DNA of 18,540 nucleotides, taken from Clostridia bacterium. Lineage in GTDB: Bacteria > Bacillota_A > Clostridia > Oscillospirales > CAG-272. The notes below the pieces were generated by a model. It worked only from the letters and a program-made list of their open reading frames with translations, was not told where the DNA came from and did no database searches. This document shows positions 7,572-16,073 of the stretch, in pieces. The DNA is taken from positions 1-18,540 of the forward strand of contig JAFTKI010000076.1 of the NCBI GenBank assembly GCA_017453335.1, in the 5' to 3' direction. The translations under genes and the position numbers were made by a program. The stretch's first letter is position 1. Each line of letters begins with the position of its first letter.

Positions 7572-7609
7572 ATGTTGGAGCCTCGGATCTTGTCCGTTAT
7601 GGAAAAAGA

Positions 7610-7744
7610 TTAGTAGGTCAGTCTTTTTCTGCCCTTTGCGCGTCTTCTCTTGAGTACATTTCTGCCATCAGCAGTCTTCATTCTCTTTCTGAAGCCGTGC
7701 TCCTTCTTTCTCTGGCGCTTTTTCGGTTGATAAGTTCTGAGCAT
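7610..7744 (-). CDS. rpmH: 50S ribosomal protein L34
   Basis: This 44-codon gene encodes the very basic L34 protein. Translation gives [18 protein letters not shown] at the start, then a middle with [20 protein letters not shown], ending in RKRLTY. This is the standard L34 sequence (RTYQP, GFRxRM, GRxVLxxRRxKGRxxL) at full length. Shine-Dalgarno AAGGAGG (7753-7759) is eight bases from ATG 7744. It is the first gene of the rpmH-rnpA-yidD-yidC-jag-mnmE cluster and has a consensus promoter about 80 bp upstream. Its divergent neighbour is holA instead of dnaA. Confidence 0.98.
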   Translation of the reverse strand: MLRTYQPKKRQRKKEHGFRKRMKTADGRNVLKRRRAKGRKRLTY

Positions 7745-7825
7745 CGTTTGCACCTCCTTCAAATTAAATCGGAAGCGTTTCGCTTTTTCAGCAATAAAAT
7801 ACGCCTTTACACAATGACAGGTTAC

Positions 7826-7854
7826 ATTATACCCGATTTTCTTCTTTTTGTCAA
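7826..7854 (-). promoter_or_regulatory. Consensus sigma-A promoter of the rpmH cluster
   Basis: The minus strand has TTGACA (7854 to 7849), a 17-bp spacer and TATAAT (7831 to 7826). Both hexamers match perfectly. Transcription should start near 7819, leaving a leader of about 75 bases before ATG 7744. A small AAGCG/CGCTT stem with an AAA loop lies in that leader. Confidence 0.9.
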
Positions 7855-7917
7855 GTCTTTTTCTAATTTTTTCTGAAACTTTCTAAAACTTTTTGCAAAA
7901 ACAATCCCGCGGGACGG

Positions 7918-7946
7918 TTGACGAACCAAAAACAAAATGCTATAAT
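7918..7946 (+). promoter_or_regulatory. Sigma-A promoter of holA
   Basis: TTGACG (7918-7923) and TATAAT (7941-7946) are separated by 17 bp, giving 11 of 12 consensus bases. Transcription should start near 7953, about 39 bases before the holA ATG. The promoter is divergent from the rpmH promoter, with 64 bp between the two -35 elements. Confidence 0.88.
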
Positions 7947-7955
7947 AGAGAGGAA

Positions 7956-7967
7956 GCAGATATCTGC
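7956..7967. repeat. 12-bp perfect palindrome at the holA transcription start
   Basis: GCAGATATCTGC is a perfect inverted repeat with no central loop. It begins nine bases after the holA -10 box, a classic operator position. A dimeric repressor could bind it, but no regulator is encoded nearby and chance cannot be excluded. Confidence 0.35.
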
Positions 7968-7991
7968 AAATGTTACCGAAAGGAGATCCCC

Positions 7992-9032
7992 ATGCAACCG
8001 ATTCTCAAAGAAGCCGACTTCCGAAAAGAGCTGAAGACAAATCCGCGCGCGGGATATCTGTTTTTCGGTGACGAGGACTATCTGAAATCCCATGCACTCA
8101 AGCAGGCAAAAGACCTTCTCTGCCCCGATCCGACCTACGCATTCTTTAATGAAATGCACCTTGACGCAATCGATTTCACCCCCGATAAGCTGTTGGATGC
8201 ACTGATGCCCACGCCGATGATGACAGACCGCAAGCTGGTCACCCTGCGCGGCTTGAATTTTACAACCATGCGTCCAAACGAGCTGGACGACCTGTGCGAC
8301 GTGCTTGCAGTTCTGCCCGAATACGATTACAATCTGTTGATCATCTGCGCAAGTGCCGACTGCCTGGATCCGGGGTATCTGCCGAAAAGCCCCTCAAAAA
8401 CGCTGGCACGCCTTGGAGAATTTCTCACCCCCGTTCAGTTTGACCGTTGCTCCACGGCAAAGCTCGCCGCGTGGATCCAACGCCATTTTGCGCACAATGG
8501 AATTGAGGCTTCCCCCGCTTTATGCGCCGAAATGCCCGAGTATTGCGGACACAGCATGTTCGTACTGGCAAACGAGATCGACAAATTGAGCTATTATGCG
8601 CTATTCCACGGTCAAAAAAGTGTAACCGCCGAGCAGATGCGCCTGGTATGTACCTCAACCGAGGAATACGACACCTTCGCCTTTACCAACGCGATCATGG
8701 ACGGCCGTCAGGAGGCTGCATTGGCGATCCTTGCCGATTACCGTATGCGCCGCGTGGAGCCTGTGATAATTCTCGGTGATGTAACACGCGTAATCTGCGA
8801 AATGATCTCGGTGCAGGCAATGACCGCTCAAGGATTGCCCGCCTCGGAAATCGGAGGCACGTTCCGCCCCCCGCTTCACGAATACAAGGTCGGACTGTAT
8901 CAAAAAAGTCTGCGCAACACCAACGAAAAACGCTTGCGCCGCGCGCTGAATGCCTGTCTTGATGCAGATGCGGCACTCAAATCCTCGGCAAAGGGATATG
9001 CGCCCTTGGAAAAACTGATTTGCACTTTGTAA
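7992..9032 (+). CDS. holA: DNA polymerase III subunit delta
   Basis: HolA is the delta subunit of the clamp loader. It opens the sliding clamp ring so that it can be placed on primed DNA. The 346-residue protein shows the family pattern: an early strand and loop GYLFFGDEDYLKS (21-33), DALMPTPMMTDRKLVTLRGL in the first domain (about 69-88), the LLIICASADCLDP strand, a middle domain with LAAWIQRHFAHNGI, and ANEIDKLSYYAL, which corresponds to the conserved xNELxKL. The C-terminal collar domain includes the YDTFAFTNAIMDG and RRVEPVIILGDV stretches. ATG 7992 is chosen because of AAAGGAG at 7979-7985 and because it fits the promoter. Length is normal. holA often sits near comEC or rpsT; here it is divergent from rpmH. 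Confidence 0.95.
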   Translation: MQPILKEADFRKELKTNPRAGYLFFGDEDYLKSHALKQAKDLLCPDPTYAFFNEMHLDAIDFTPDKLLDALMPTPMMTDRKLVTLRGLNFTTMRPNELDDLCDVLAVLPEYDYNLLIICASADCLDPGYLPKSPSKTLARLGEFLTPVQFDRCSTAKLAAWIQRHFAHNGIEASPALCAEMPEYCGHSMFVLANEIDKLSYYALFHGQKSVTAEQMRLVCTSTEEYDTFAFTNAIMDGRQEAALAILADYRMRRVEPVIILGDVTRVICEMISVQAMTAQGLPASEIGGTFRPPLHEYKVGLYQKSLRNTNEKRLRRALNACLDADAALKSSAKGYAPLEKLICTL

Positions 9033-9044
9033 TTTAATAAAATT

Positions 9045-9079
9045 GCGGCGAACCTAAAAAATTCGGTTCGCCGCCTTTT
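9045..9079. terminator. Strong bidirectional terminator between holA and the Gld-like operon
   Basis: GCGGCGAACC (9045-9054) and GGTTCGCCGC (9065-9074) form a perfect 10-bp GC-rich stem with a 10-base loop. On the plus strand it is followed by CTTTTG. On the minus strand it is followed by AATTTTATT. It lies between two converging genes and can serve both. Confidence 0.92.
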
Positions 9080-9094
9080 GTTTGTTATTCTGCA

Positions 9095-11980
9095 TTAAGA
9101 ACGCTCGGGAACAGGCGTATTCTTGGAGGGGTCCAGCAAAAGTCCGAGATCCTCCTCGATCATGTCCAGAACGGTCGTCAACACATAGAATTTACCAACC
9201 GTCTTGGTTGCATCGGGCAACGGATTGCCGTTCTCATCGTATTCCTCAACCAGCTCCAGCGTCATCATAACCTTACGGTCGGAATAACGGTAGAAGCGGA
9301 TCACGATATCATGCTCGTTGTGTTCCTTCCAGAACTGCTCCTCGGTAGCCTTGTCATCGGAAGAAGTCAACACGGTGTACAGATTGGTGTTTTTCGCCAT
9401 ATCAGCAACCTTAAAGGAAAAGCTTGCATCTTCCTTTTTCGTGTTGATATATTCCTGCGTGGTCATACCCATATTCTCAAGGAACACCTTTTCATCAATA
9501 TCTCCCTCGATCGTCAGGCTGACGAGGTTAACATAGAATTGACGGAAGTTATCCAGAGCAGTAACCTGCTCGGTCTTCATCGTTCCCTTATCGGTCTTGA
9601 CCTCGTATACCAAGGTGTAGTCCAAAAGATTGATATGAGCCGTGCCGCCAAGGAACTGATCGCAATACACCTTCAGATTCTGGGAGCCGATACCGATCTC
9701 GTAGATCTTATCGGTCACACCTGTTGCATCGCAAAGGATCAATCCCTCTGCCAGATTGTTGAAGGTCTGACGCTCCCATTTATATACCGATGCACCGTTT
9801 TCATCCTTGGTCAGAATCTCCGCCCAATACGAATGGCGGTAGTTATCGGTGATATAATCACTGCTGCCGCTTGCAGTATATTTTCCCATCACCACAAAAT
9901 CCTTATTATTCGGATCACGGTATACCAGGCTATACTGTCTTGCTCGCTTGATAGAACCGTCCTCTGCCCGATAGGTCAACTCATAAGTGTATTCCTTCTT
10001 GTTGCCGTTGTGATCTTCACGGATCACCTGCAAGGTCTGAATTCCGTCACGGTCGATCGTAAAGCGATATTCGCCAAACGGCTCGTAGGTAATGGTGTTT
10101 TTGCCGTCCAAAAGATTCACGATGCGGAAATAGTATCCGCCCTTGGAAAGATCAAAGCTCTGCACTGCATAGCGAGTGCCGTTGAGCAGATATACCCAGC
10201 CGCCCTTTTCATCAGAGATCAGTGAGCCTGCCGAAAGATCGACCTGCTTGATCGTACCGTCGGAGGTCTCATAGAACATATAGGTCTGGGTATTGTCCAA
10301 GCGGAAGGTGTAATCCTTTCCGTTGATGTGGAACTTCATTTCAGACACGGAAGAAATAGACGGGGTAAAGAAATTGGGATAATACCAATCGCTCAGATCC
10401 CATTCCAGGAAAGAGAGATAATATTGATCCACCTCTACGATCATGTCGTAATAAACGGCAGACGCATCATCCTCATCCTTCATAGAGGCAATATAGTAGG
10501 TTCCCTGCTCGGTCTTGGGACTGATCAGAATCTTATTCGTAACATAGCCCGTGGTGTACCCATTTGCATCGGTTACGGGAGATTTGAACTGAATATAGTA
10601 TCCGTCGCCGTCAAGGTTATACTCGCGCAACGCTTCCTCGGTAATTCCCAGCTTAACACAGGAGACATACTCCATCTCGGCAAGCAACGAAAGCATTTCC
10701 GAAGCGTTCGTATCATTGATATCGTATCCCTTCATCAGCTCGGTCTCTGCAACGTAGGGCTTGGTACTGGAAATGGTGTAGTTTCTTGCGGGCAGGTCAA
10801 GGAACGAGAAGGCAACCGTTGGCGTGATCTGAATATCCTTGCCGCTCAGATCCACGCTGCCAAGCAAAAAATCCTCTACACAAAGGAAGGTGGTCATCGA
10901 CATCGGGTAAACGACCTGCGGCTTTACCAGTGCCTCGATCGGCTGAAGAATGGTATCCTCTATGGTATAAGCCAGAATATAAACGGTATCGCGTCCAACC
11001 AGCTGTGCGTAATATCCGCCGCCGGGCAGCGTTTTGTTGCCGATCTTCACGGTATAGCGAACCGACTCATCGGGCAAGCATTCGCCGCTTTCGGAGAACT
11101 TCGCCTTCGTGATCGTATAGGTCGTGGGGTTATCCTCATCTGCAAGACCGTATACCGAATAGTCAATGGGACGATCCAGCACAAGCTTCTTCGAGGAGAT
11201 GGTATAGCCGCTGCTCACGCACAGGCTTGCGTAAAGCTCCGGATCGTAGGTAACAAGTGTTTTTTCACTGCCCTTGATCTGAACATTTCCCGCAGCATCC
11301 CGATAGAAGCAGTAGGGTGCATGCTTGGATCCGTTGACCTCGATCGAATAGATCTCATCCTGCTGAATCTGTTCAAACATCAGCACCAATCCGTTGGCAC
11401 CGATCGATTCGCTTCCCTCTACGTCAACCGTAGCATACAGCGACCATTCACCCGTTGCAGGATCGACCTTGTACTGATTTCCGCCGTCAACGATATAGTA
11501 GCCGTCCAGATTGGTTTTCACAAGGCTGCCGTTTTTATCATAGAGCTGATATTTTCCGTCAACATGCTTGATATAGTAGGTATCGGTCACCTCTACGCCG
11601 TCCACGATACGGACGTTTTGCAATTCAAACACTTCCCATGTGATGATCTCGTTTACGATCAGCAACGCCGCGATCAGCACAACACTCAAAGCGGCAAGAA
11701 CCGCAATGGCAATTTTCTGACGCCTGAGCATGGAGAATTTTTTGGTATTCTTCGCCTTTTCCCATTGTGCGACAAGGCAAATATCCTCCTCGGCATGAAG
11801 AATCGTATCCTCAGCGATCAGCTTTCCTTCCAACCGCCAGCCAACAAAGCGATACCCACTTCGTTTGGGACGGGGCAAAGCACCAAAGGCTTCCCCCGAA
11901 ACCGCTTCCCGGCTGGCAACAGATACGTCTCCCTTGCCGGCATCAAATATGATATTGATAACTTGCTTTTCTATTTTCAT
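9095..11980 (-). CDS. DUF4340-like membrane-anchored protein with N-terminal InlB-type B-repeat (Gld-like ABC system)
   Basis: This 961-residue protein is the last gene of the Gld-like operon. Residues 7-73 match the Listeria-Bacteroides (InlB B) repeat: an IIFDAGKGDV start, GYRFVGW (42-48) and a VAQW end (70-73). A basic stretch (KAKNTKK, LRRQK) precedes one helix at about 90-109, so residues 1-89 should be cytoplasmic and the remaining 850 or so external. The external part contains DUF4340-type features: VYGLADEDNP (276-285), then KIGNKTLP and GGGYYAQLVGRDTVYIL (312-336), then a second half starting at about 520. DUF4340 proteins accompany GldG-type ABC transporters, but most are much shorter. 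No C-terminal helix is visible. ATG 11980 has only a weak SD, 34 bp after the preceding gene. Function unknown. Confidence 0.75.
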   Translation of the reverse strand: MKIEKQVINIIFDAGKGDVSVASREAVSGEAFGALPRPKRSGYRFVGWRLEGKLIAEDTILHAEEDICLVAQWEKAKNTKKFSMLRRQKIAIAVLAALSVVLIAALLIVNEIITWEVFELQNVRIVDGVEVTDTYYIKHVDGKYQLYDKNGSLVKTNLDGYYIVDGGNQYKVDPATGEWSLYATVDVEGSESIGANGLVLMFEQIQQDEIYSIEVNGSKHAPYCFYRDAAGNVQIKGSEKTLVTYDPELYASLCVSSGYTISSKKLVLDRPIDYSVYGLADEDNPTTYTITKAKFSESGECLPDESVRYTVKIGNKTLPGGGYYAQLVGRDTVYILAYTIEDTILQPIEALVKPQVVYPMSMTTFLCVEDFLLGSVDLSGKDIQITPTVAFSFLDLPARNYTISSTKPYVAETELMKGYDINDTNASEMLSLLAEMEYVSCVKLGITEEALREYNLDGDGYYIQFKSPVTDANGYTTGYVTNKILISPKTEQGTYYIASMKDEDDASAVYYDMIVEVDQYYLSFLEWDLSDWYYPNFFTPSISSVSEMKFHINGKDYTFRLDNTQTYMFYETSDGTIKQVDLSAGSLISDEKGGWVYLLNGTRYAVQSFDLSKGGYYFRIVNLLDGKNTITYEPFGEYRFTIDRDGIQTLQVIREDHNGNKKEYTYELTYRAEDGSIKRARQYSLVYRDPNNKDFVVMGKYTASGSSDYITDNYRHSYWAEILTKDENGASVYKWERQTFNNLAEGLILCDATGVTDKIYEIGIGSQNLKVYCDQFLGGTAHINLLDYTLVYEVKTDKGTMKTEQVTALDNFRQFYVNLVSLTIEGDIDEKVFLENMGMTTQEYINTKKEDASFSFKVADMAKNTNLYTVLTSSDDKATEEQFWKEHNEHDIVIRFYRYSDRKVMMTLELVEEYDENGNPLPDATKTVGKFYVLTTVLDMIEEDLGLLLDPSKNTPVPERS

Positions 11981-12014
11981 CGAATCTATCCGTATTTCCT
12001 TTCTTGGCGCAATC

Positions 12015-13673
12015 TCACTTACGGAATTTACGCTTTACCAGCACAACGGTACCCGTAACGCTGATTGCTGCCGCAGGAATCGCAATAAGGATTACCGTAT
12101 AGGTTACGGCAGTGCCGGCTTCCATATACTCTGCGTCAATCTCGCCGTCATAAAGCACCTTGAAATCCAGTCCCACGGGAACAACCTCTTTACCAACCGT
12201 TCTCAGCAGGCTGAGCAAAACATCGCTGTTTCCAAAGGCACCCGAGGACAGGATCTTGTTGTCGGCAAAGTCAACCGATCCAAAGGCGCATACATGAGAA
12301 TACATGGAGGCGTTTGTAAAGCCCATACCCTCACTGACCACCTGCTCCTCTTGCGTGATCGTCATCAGGCGGAAGGGAGAGTCTGTCAGAAGAACCTGTT
12401 CACCATTCGCGTCCACGGCAGAGGCGGTTGCCTGATTGGTGGTGCGGAACACATCGTAAATACTGCGGTGGATCATATTGCGGTTGTAATCACCGTAAAT
12501 AAAGGCACCCGTTTCCTGTTCTTCATCCGCCAGAACGTACGTCTGCTCGTAAGAATGGGAATAAGAGATCGACAGCGCGTTGCCGAAAACGATCTTGGGA
12601 GGTGTGCTGTACTGGCGCATATCCTTCGTGATCGCACCGCCCGCACCCTCGGTTTCATACTGTGCCAGGATCGCCTTGCCATCTTCGGGATTCAAGGCTG
12701 AAGCAGGATCGATCACCGCATAAGGCATTCCCGATTCATAACGGTTGAATACGATTCCCCACTCCTCCAGATATTCCTCCAGATTGGTCAGCTTGGGCGT
12801 ATCGGCATCGGCAAAAACCATATAGGCATAAGACTTCCGCAGATAGTCGTCCAGCTTGGAGGACTCGGAAACACCGTTGGTCTGAAAGCCTGCAACAAAA
12901 TCCTTTTGGGGATCGAAGGTGATGATCAATCGGCAATTTTCGGGGATCTCCTCTTTTTCCAGATCAAGGTAGACAAGATCATAGCCCGCACCTTCAATAA
13001 TCTTCAAAAACTCGCTGTATTTTGCGCGTCCCTCCTCGGTTGCAAAGGGTTCGCCGTGATTGACCGTCAAAGCACAGATCGGTGCCTCGGCGCGTGTAAC
13101 AGCCATAATACCCTTTACAAAGGTCTTCTCTCCGCTGTAAGCATAAGGCTCGGTGGAATCGGAGGAAGTATACAAATAAAATGCATCTCTTGTATACAAA
13201 CGGAACTCGCTGCCGCTGGAAACGATCACATAAGAGGGATAGATCTGGGAATAGGCATTGGCGCGGTAAGCATCCACCGCCGAGGGGTTATCCCACACAT
13301 CGATCGTGGTAACCTGAATATTTTCGGAAAATTGATTTTCCATCTGCAAAGCGGTGTAATAGATGGGACGCATTCTGTCATTTTGCAGAAGCTGGTCGGG
13401 ATCGGCGCAAAAGATGATCTCAACCTGAACGGGATCGTCCTCGGCTCTCTTTGCATCAACCTCTGTCAGCGTTTGCTCCAACAAAAACTCAGTCTCCTCG
13501 TCCAGCGTATACAAAAGCTCGGGAGTAGTATCCGTAAACACCATAAAACCGGAGCAAAGAGCCGTCACCAATACGTTGAGCAGAATGACAGCGCAGATCA
13601 CCGCAGAGGCAATGCCCACCGATGCTGATCCGTGCTTCATCTTACGGCTCAAGCCGCATTTTTTGAAATTCAT
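12015..13673 (-). CDS. GldG-like ABC transporter auxiliary protein, second copy
   Basis: This 552-residue protein has an N-terminal anchor at about 17-45 and a C-terminal helix at about 520-545 ending in basic VKRKFRK, so the large middle domain is extracytoplasmic. It has the features of GldG-family (ABC_transp_aux) proteins: a QVEIIFC strand (82-88), a VNHGEPF segment (about 204-210), YLDLEKEEIPENCRLIITF and a late GNSDVLLSLLRTVG. These segments align one for one with the preceding gene's product, so the two are tandem paralogues. GldG partners the GldA ATPase and GldF permease in gliding bacteria; in Firmicutes its role is not established. It lies 24 bp after its paralogue and 34 bp before the DUF4340-like gene. 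The ATG has AAAGGAA ten bases upstream. The family call is firm; substrate unknown. Confidence 0.82.
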   Translation of the reverse strand: MNFKKCGLSRKMKHGSASVGIASAVICAVILLNVLVTALCSGFMVFTDTTPELLYTLDEETEFLLEQTLTEVDAKRAEDDPVQVEIIFCADPDQLLQNDRMRPIYYTALQMENQFSENIQVTTIDVWDNPSAVDAYRANAYSQIYPSYVIVSSGSEFRLYTRDAFYLYTSSDSTEPYAYSGEKTFVKGIMAVTRAEAPICALTVNHGEPFATEEGRAKYSEFLKIIEGAGYDLVYLDLEKEEIPENCRLIITFDPQKDFVAGFQTNGVSESSKLDDYLRKSYAYMVFADADTPKLTNLEEYLEEWGIVFNRYESGMPYAVIDPASALNPEDGKAILAQYETEGAGGAITKDMRQYSTPPKIVFGNALSISYSHSYEQTYVLADEEQETGAFIYGDYNRNMIHRSIYDVFRTTNQATASAVDANGEQVLLTDSPFRLMTITQEEQVVSEGMGFTNASMYSHVCAFGSVDFADNKILSSGAFGNSDVLLSLLRTVGKEVVPVGLDFKVLYDGEIDAEYMEAGTAVTYTVILIAIPAAAISVTGTVVLVKRKFRK

Positions 13674-13697
13674 ATCAGTTCAGTTCCTTTCTCCAAA

Positions 13698-15251
13698 TTA
13701 AGCACGGCGGCGCTTGAGCAGCACGAAAACACCAACGCCCGCAATGATCACCGCGGGAATAAGGCTCAGGCAAAGCGTCCAAACGAACATTTGCTGCGTT
13801 GTCACGGTGCTGATCTCGGTTTGCTCATAAGGCTTGAGTGTCAGCCCGATCGGCGTGTTCTCCATACCTTGCACCTCCAAAACCGCACACAAAACATCGC
13901 TGTTGGCATAAACAGCCGACTGCAGATAATGCTCGGTGGCAAATTCAGACGACGATACAACGCCCACATAGGATTGTCCGTCTGCCATGTTTTGCTGTGT
14001 CAAGCTCAAAAGGATCGCATCGTCGGCATCGTTAACGGCATTTCCGTTCGCCCAGGAGATAGCGTTCTCGCCGCCCGTGTACAGGCTGTACATCACGCGG
14101 TCTCCGTTGGTATAACTGCCGTCGCCGTTGTTGACAAAGCCTTGGGCGGGTGTGATGGCAGTTGCGTTTTTGAAGATCGCGGTGCGGTTCAGATTTTCAA
14201 ATATTTGCGTCCCCTTTTCCGACGCGGAAGCCTCACCGTAAATGGTATAACCGTCGGAGGTCAGGCTTTGGGTGGTATCCTGCACCATGTAGCGGTACTG
14301 ATTCGTACCCGAGGTGTGATAGGAGAAATCGGCTCCCCATGCTTCTAAGAAGGACTCGAAATTAGGTAAGGTAGGAGCAGAATTCCCCATCAGAACCCAA
14401 TAGCCGTTACCGCTCTCGCTCAAAAAGTCCTCCAGCTTGTCGCGTTCGGAAACCGAGGAACCGGTATTTTCGGTGACCAAAAGATCCGACATGGGATTAT
14501 AGGTCACGATCAGCGAGCAATCCTCGGGGATCTCCCCCTTATACAGATCCAAGTAGGTGACCTTGTACCCTGCATCGTCAAGCACGTTCAGGATCTCATA
14601 GTCATAGAACACCTCACCGTGATTGTTGGTCAGGCAAGCCTTGGGACGGTTGGTAGCAACCGCCTTCATAATACCGGCGGCAAGCTTGCGCTCGCCGTTA
14701 TAACCCCACAGATTCTCGGCAGAGTTATCCTTGAAGGAAAAGAACTCAGCAAGGCTGTAAACGCGGTGATACCCCTCACTGACGAGAATAACATCGGTAG
14801 TGGAAACCGATATCTCATCGATCGCTCCTGTGTGCGGATCCTCCGCCGTATTGTATTTTCCGCGGACGGTGGTGGGATCGGTCAGAATATCATAGCAATT
14901 CAGCGTAATATGCTCGGGAAATCTTTCCTGCAAGGACTTTGCCGTATGATACAGCTGTGCCTGCGTGGGTTCCTCGGCAATATTCTTGAGCAGATCACAG
15001 AAAATGATCTCAACCTGCGCGGAGCTGCCGTCATCGGTAGCATCTGCAAAGACATCCTCAAGATAGGTATAACATTGATCGGTCACGTCAAACAGTCCCA
15101 GCTCATTCATGTCGGTCATCCAGTTATAACGGGTTGCCAACGAGCCAAAGACTGCATTTACCAAAAGCGTTACGGCGATCACCAGTACCGTTAAGATAAC
15201 GGTGATCCCTCCGTAGCGAACCTTTCGGCCGCGAATGAAACGTTTTTTCAT
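13698..15251 (-). CDS. GldG-like ABC transporter auxiliary protein, first copy
   Basis: This 517-residue protein has the same plan as the next gene: a basic N-terminus (MKKRFIRGRKVR), a helix at about 14-33, a large external domain and a C-terminal helix at about 484-510 followed by KRRRA. Shared markers are QVEIIFC, NNHGEVF, YLDLYKGEIPEDCSLIVTY, LPNFESFLEAWGADF and ANSDVLCAVLEVQG. The external domain resembles the Rossmann-like GldG/ABC_transp_aux fold; the HGE triplet is its most recognisable point. ATG 15251 is preferred because GGGAG (15260-15264) is well spaced for it, whereas GTG 15260 overlaps that Shine-Dalgarno. It follows the permease by 21 bp and is clearly cotranscribed. It probably modulates the ABC permease on the outer face of the membrane. 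Confidence 0.82.
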   Translation of the reverse strand: MKKRFIRGRKVRYGGITVILTVLVIAVTLLVNAVFGSLATRYNWMTDMNELGLFDVTDQCYTYLEDVFADATDDGSSAQVEIIFCDLLKNIAEEPTQAQLYHTAKSLQERFPEHITLNCYDILTDPTTVRGKYNTAEDPHTGAIDEISVSTTDVILVSEGYHRVYSLAEFFSFKDNSAENLWGYNGERKLAAGIMKAVATNRPKACLTNNHGEVFYDYEILNVLDDAGYKVTYLDLYKGEIPEDCSLIVTYNPMSDLLVTENTGSSVSERDKLEDFLSESGNGYWVLMGNSAPTLPNFESFLEAWGADFSYHTSGTNQYRYMVQDTTQSLTSDGYTIYGEASASEKGTQIFENLNRTAIFKNATAITPAQGFVNNGDGSYTNGDRVMYSLYTGGENAISWANGNAVNDADDAILLSLTQQNMADGQSYVGVVSSSEFATEHYLQSAVYANSDVLCAVLEVQGMENTPIGLTLKPYEQTEISTVTTQQMFVWTLCLSLIPAVIIAGVGVFVLLKRRRA

Positions 15252-15272
15252 TACAAGCACTCCCTTTCCCGA

Positions 15273-16043
15273 TCAACCCCAACGGCGCTTCTCGTAAACG
15301 CGCACCGTTAAAAACAGGAAGATGAACGACAAGGAAACATAGTACAAAAGTGCGGCATAATCAAAATATCCCGAGCTGAATCCGGAGAAGCGGCCTGTCA
15401 CCGATATCCAGCCGATCAGATAACGGATCACATAGCTTCCGATCAAAGGCTGACCGTCACTGTCGGTCAAAATATTCAAAAGGTTCATCAGCACCATCAC
15501 TGCAATCACACCAATCGTGATAACAGCGGCAGAGAGCTGGTTCTCGGTCAGCGCGGAGATCAATGTACCGATGGCGATCAGCGCAGCACCCAGCAAAATA
15601 ATGGCGATCACGCTGCCCACGATCTCGCCCGTCACGGGGCCGATATGTGTTTGCGAATAGGTGTTTCCGCTGCTCTCGGCATTGCCGATCAGATAAAGCG
15701 GCAAAAAGTTGATGCAAGAAAGCAAAACACCCGAAACATACAGCGTCAGAGCGGCAAGATATTTGCCCAGCACCATACCCGTGATGGTAACGGGAGCCGT
15801 CAATAGCAACTGCTCGGTGCGCATTTTACGCTCCTCGGCAAACAGGCGCATGGTCAGAATCGGGATCAGAATGATATAGGCTAAAATCAGATAAGTGAAA
15901 TAGTTAGCTGTATCGTAGCTTCCCGAAATCAGCGTGGTATAGCAGCACAGCAAAGCCGAAAATACCAAAAATACACCCAGATAGATATATCCGATGGGGT
16001 TGATGAAGTAAGAGCGCATCTCTTTTTTATAGATGGCAAACAT
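15273..16043 (-). CDS. ABC-2 type permease, GldF-like
   Basis: This 256-residue integral membrane protein has about six helices, at roughly 15-37, 46-68, 90-115, 135-157, 165-192 and 228-248. It has the ABC-2/GldF pattern: MFAIYKKEMRSYFINPIGYI at the start (an amphipathic helix ahead of TM1), the cytoplasmic MRLFAEERKMRTEQLLLTAP stretch after TM2 that contacts the ATPase, and a C-terminal YEKRRWG. A single gene suggests that the permease works as a homodimer. It lies 30 bp downstream of the ATPase gene. Systems of this type export or remodel cell-surface material; the cargo is unknown. ATG 16043 has a somewhat distant GAAAGGAAAT. Confidence 0.9.
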   Translation of the reverse strand: MFAIYKKEMRSYFINPIGYIYLGVFLVFSALLCCYTTLISGSYDTANYFTYLILAYIILIPILTMRLFAEERKMRTEQLLLTAPVTITGMVLGKYLAALTLYVSGVLLSCINFLPLYLIGNAESSGNTYSQTHIGPVTGEIVGSVIAIILLGAALIAIGTLISALTENQLSAAVITIGVIAVMVLMNLLNILTDSDGQPLIGSYVIRYLIGWISVTGRFSGFSSGYFDYAALLYYVSLSFIFLFLTVRVYEKRRWG

Positions 16044-16073
16044 AGCGGTTTATTTCCTTTCTTCAGCTCAAAA

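Noticed and set aside
7745..7991. Replication origin next to rpmH
   Set aside because: No TTATCCACA-like DnaA boxes or AT-rich 13-mers were found, and dnaA is absent from the window.
10328..12058. Plus-strand open frame of 576 codons
   Set aside because: It is antisense to the 961-codon gene, has no ribosome binding site and no family motif.
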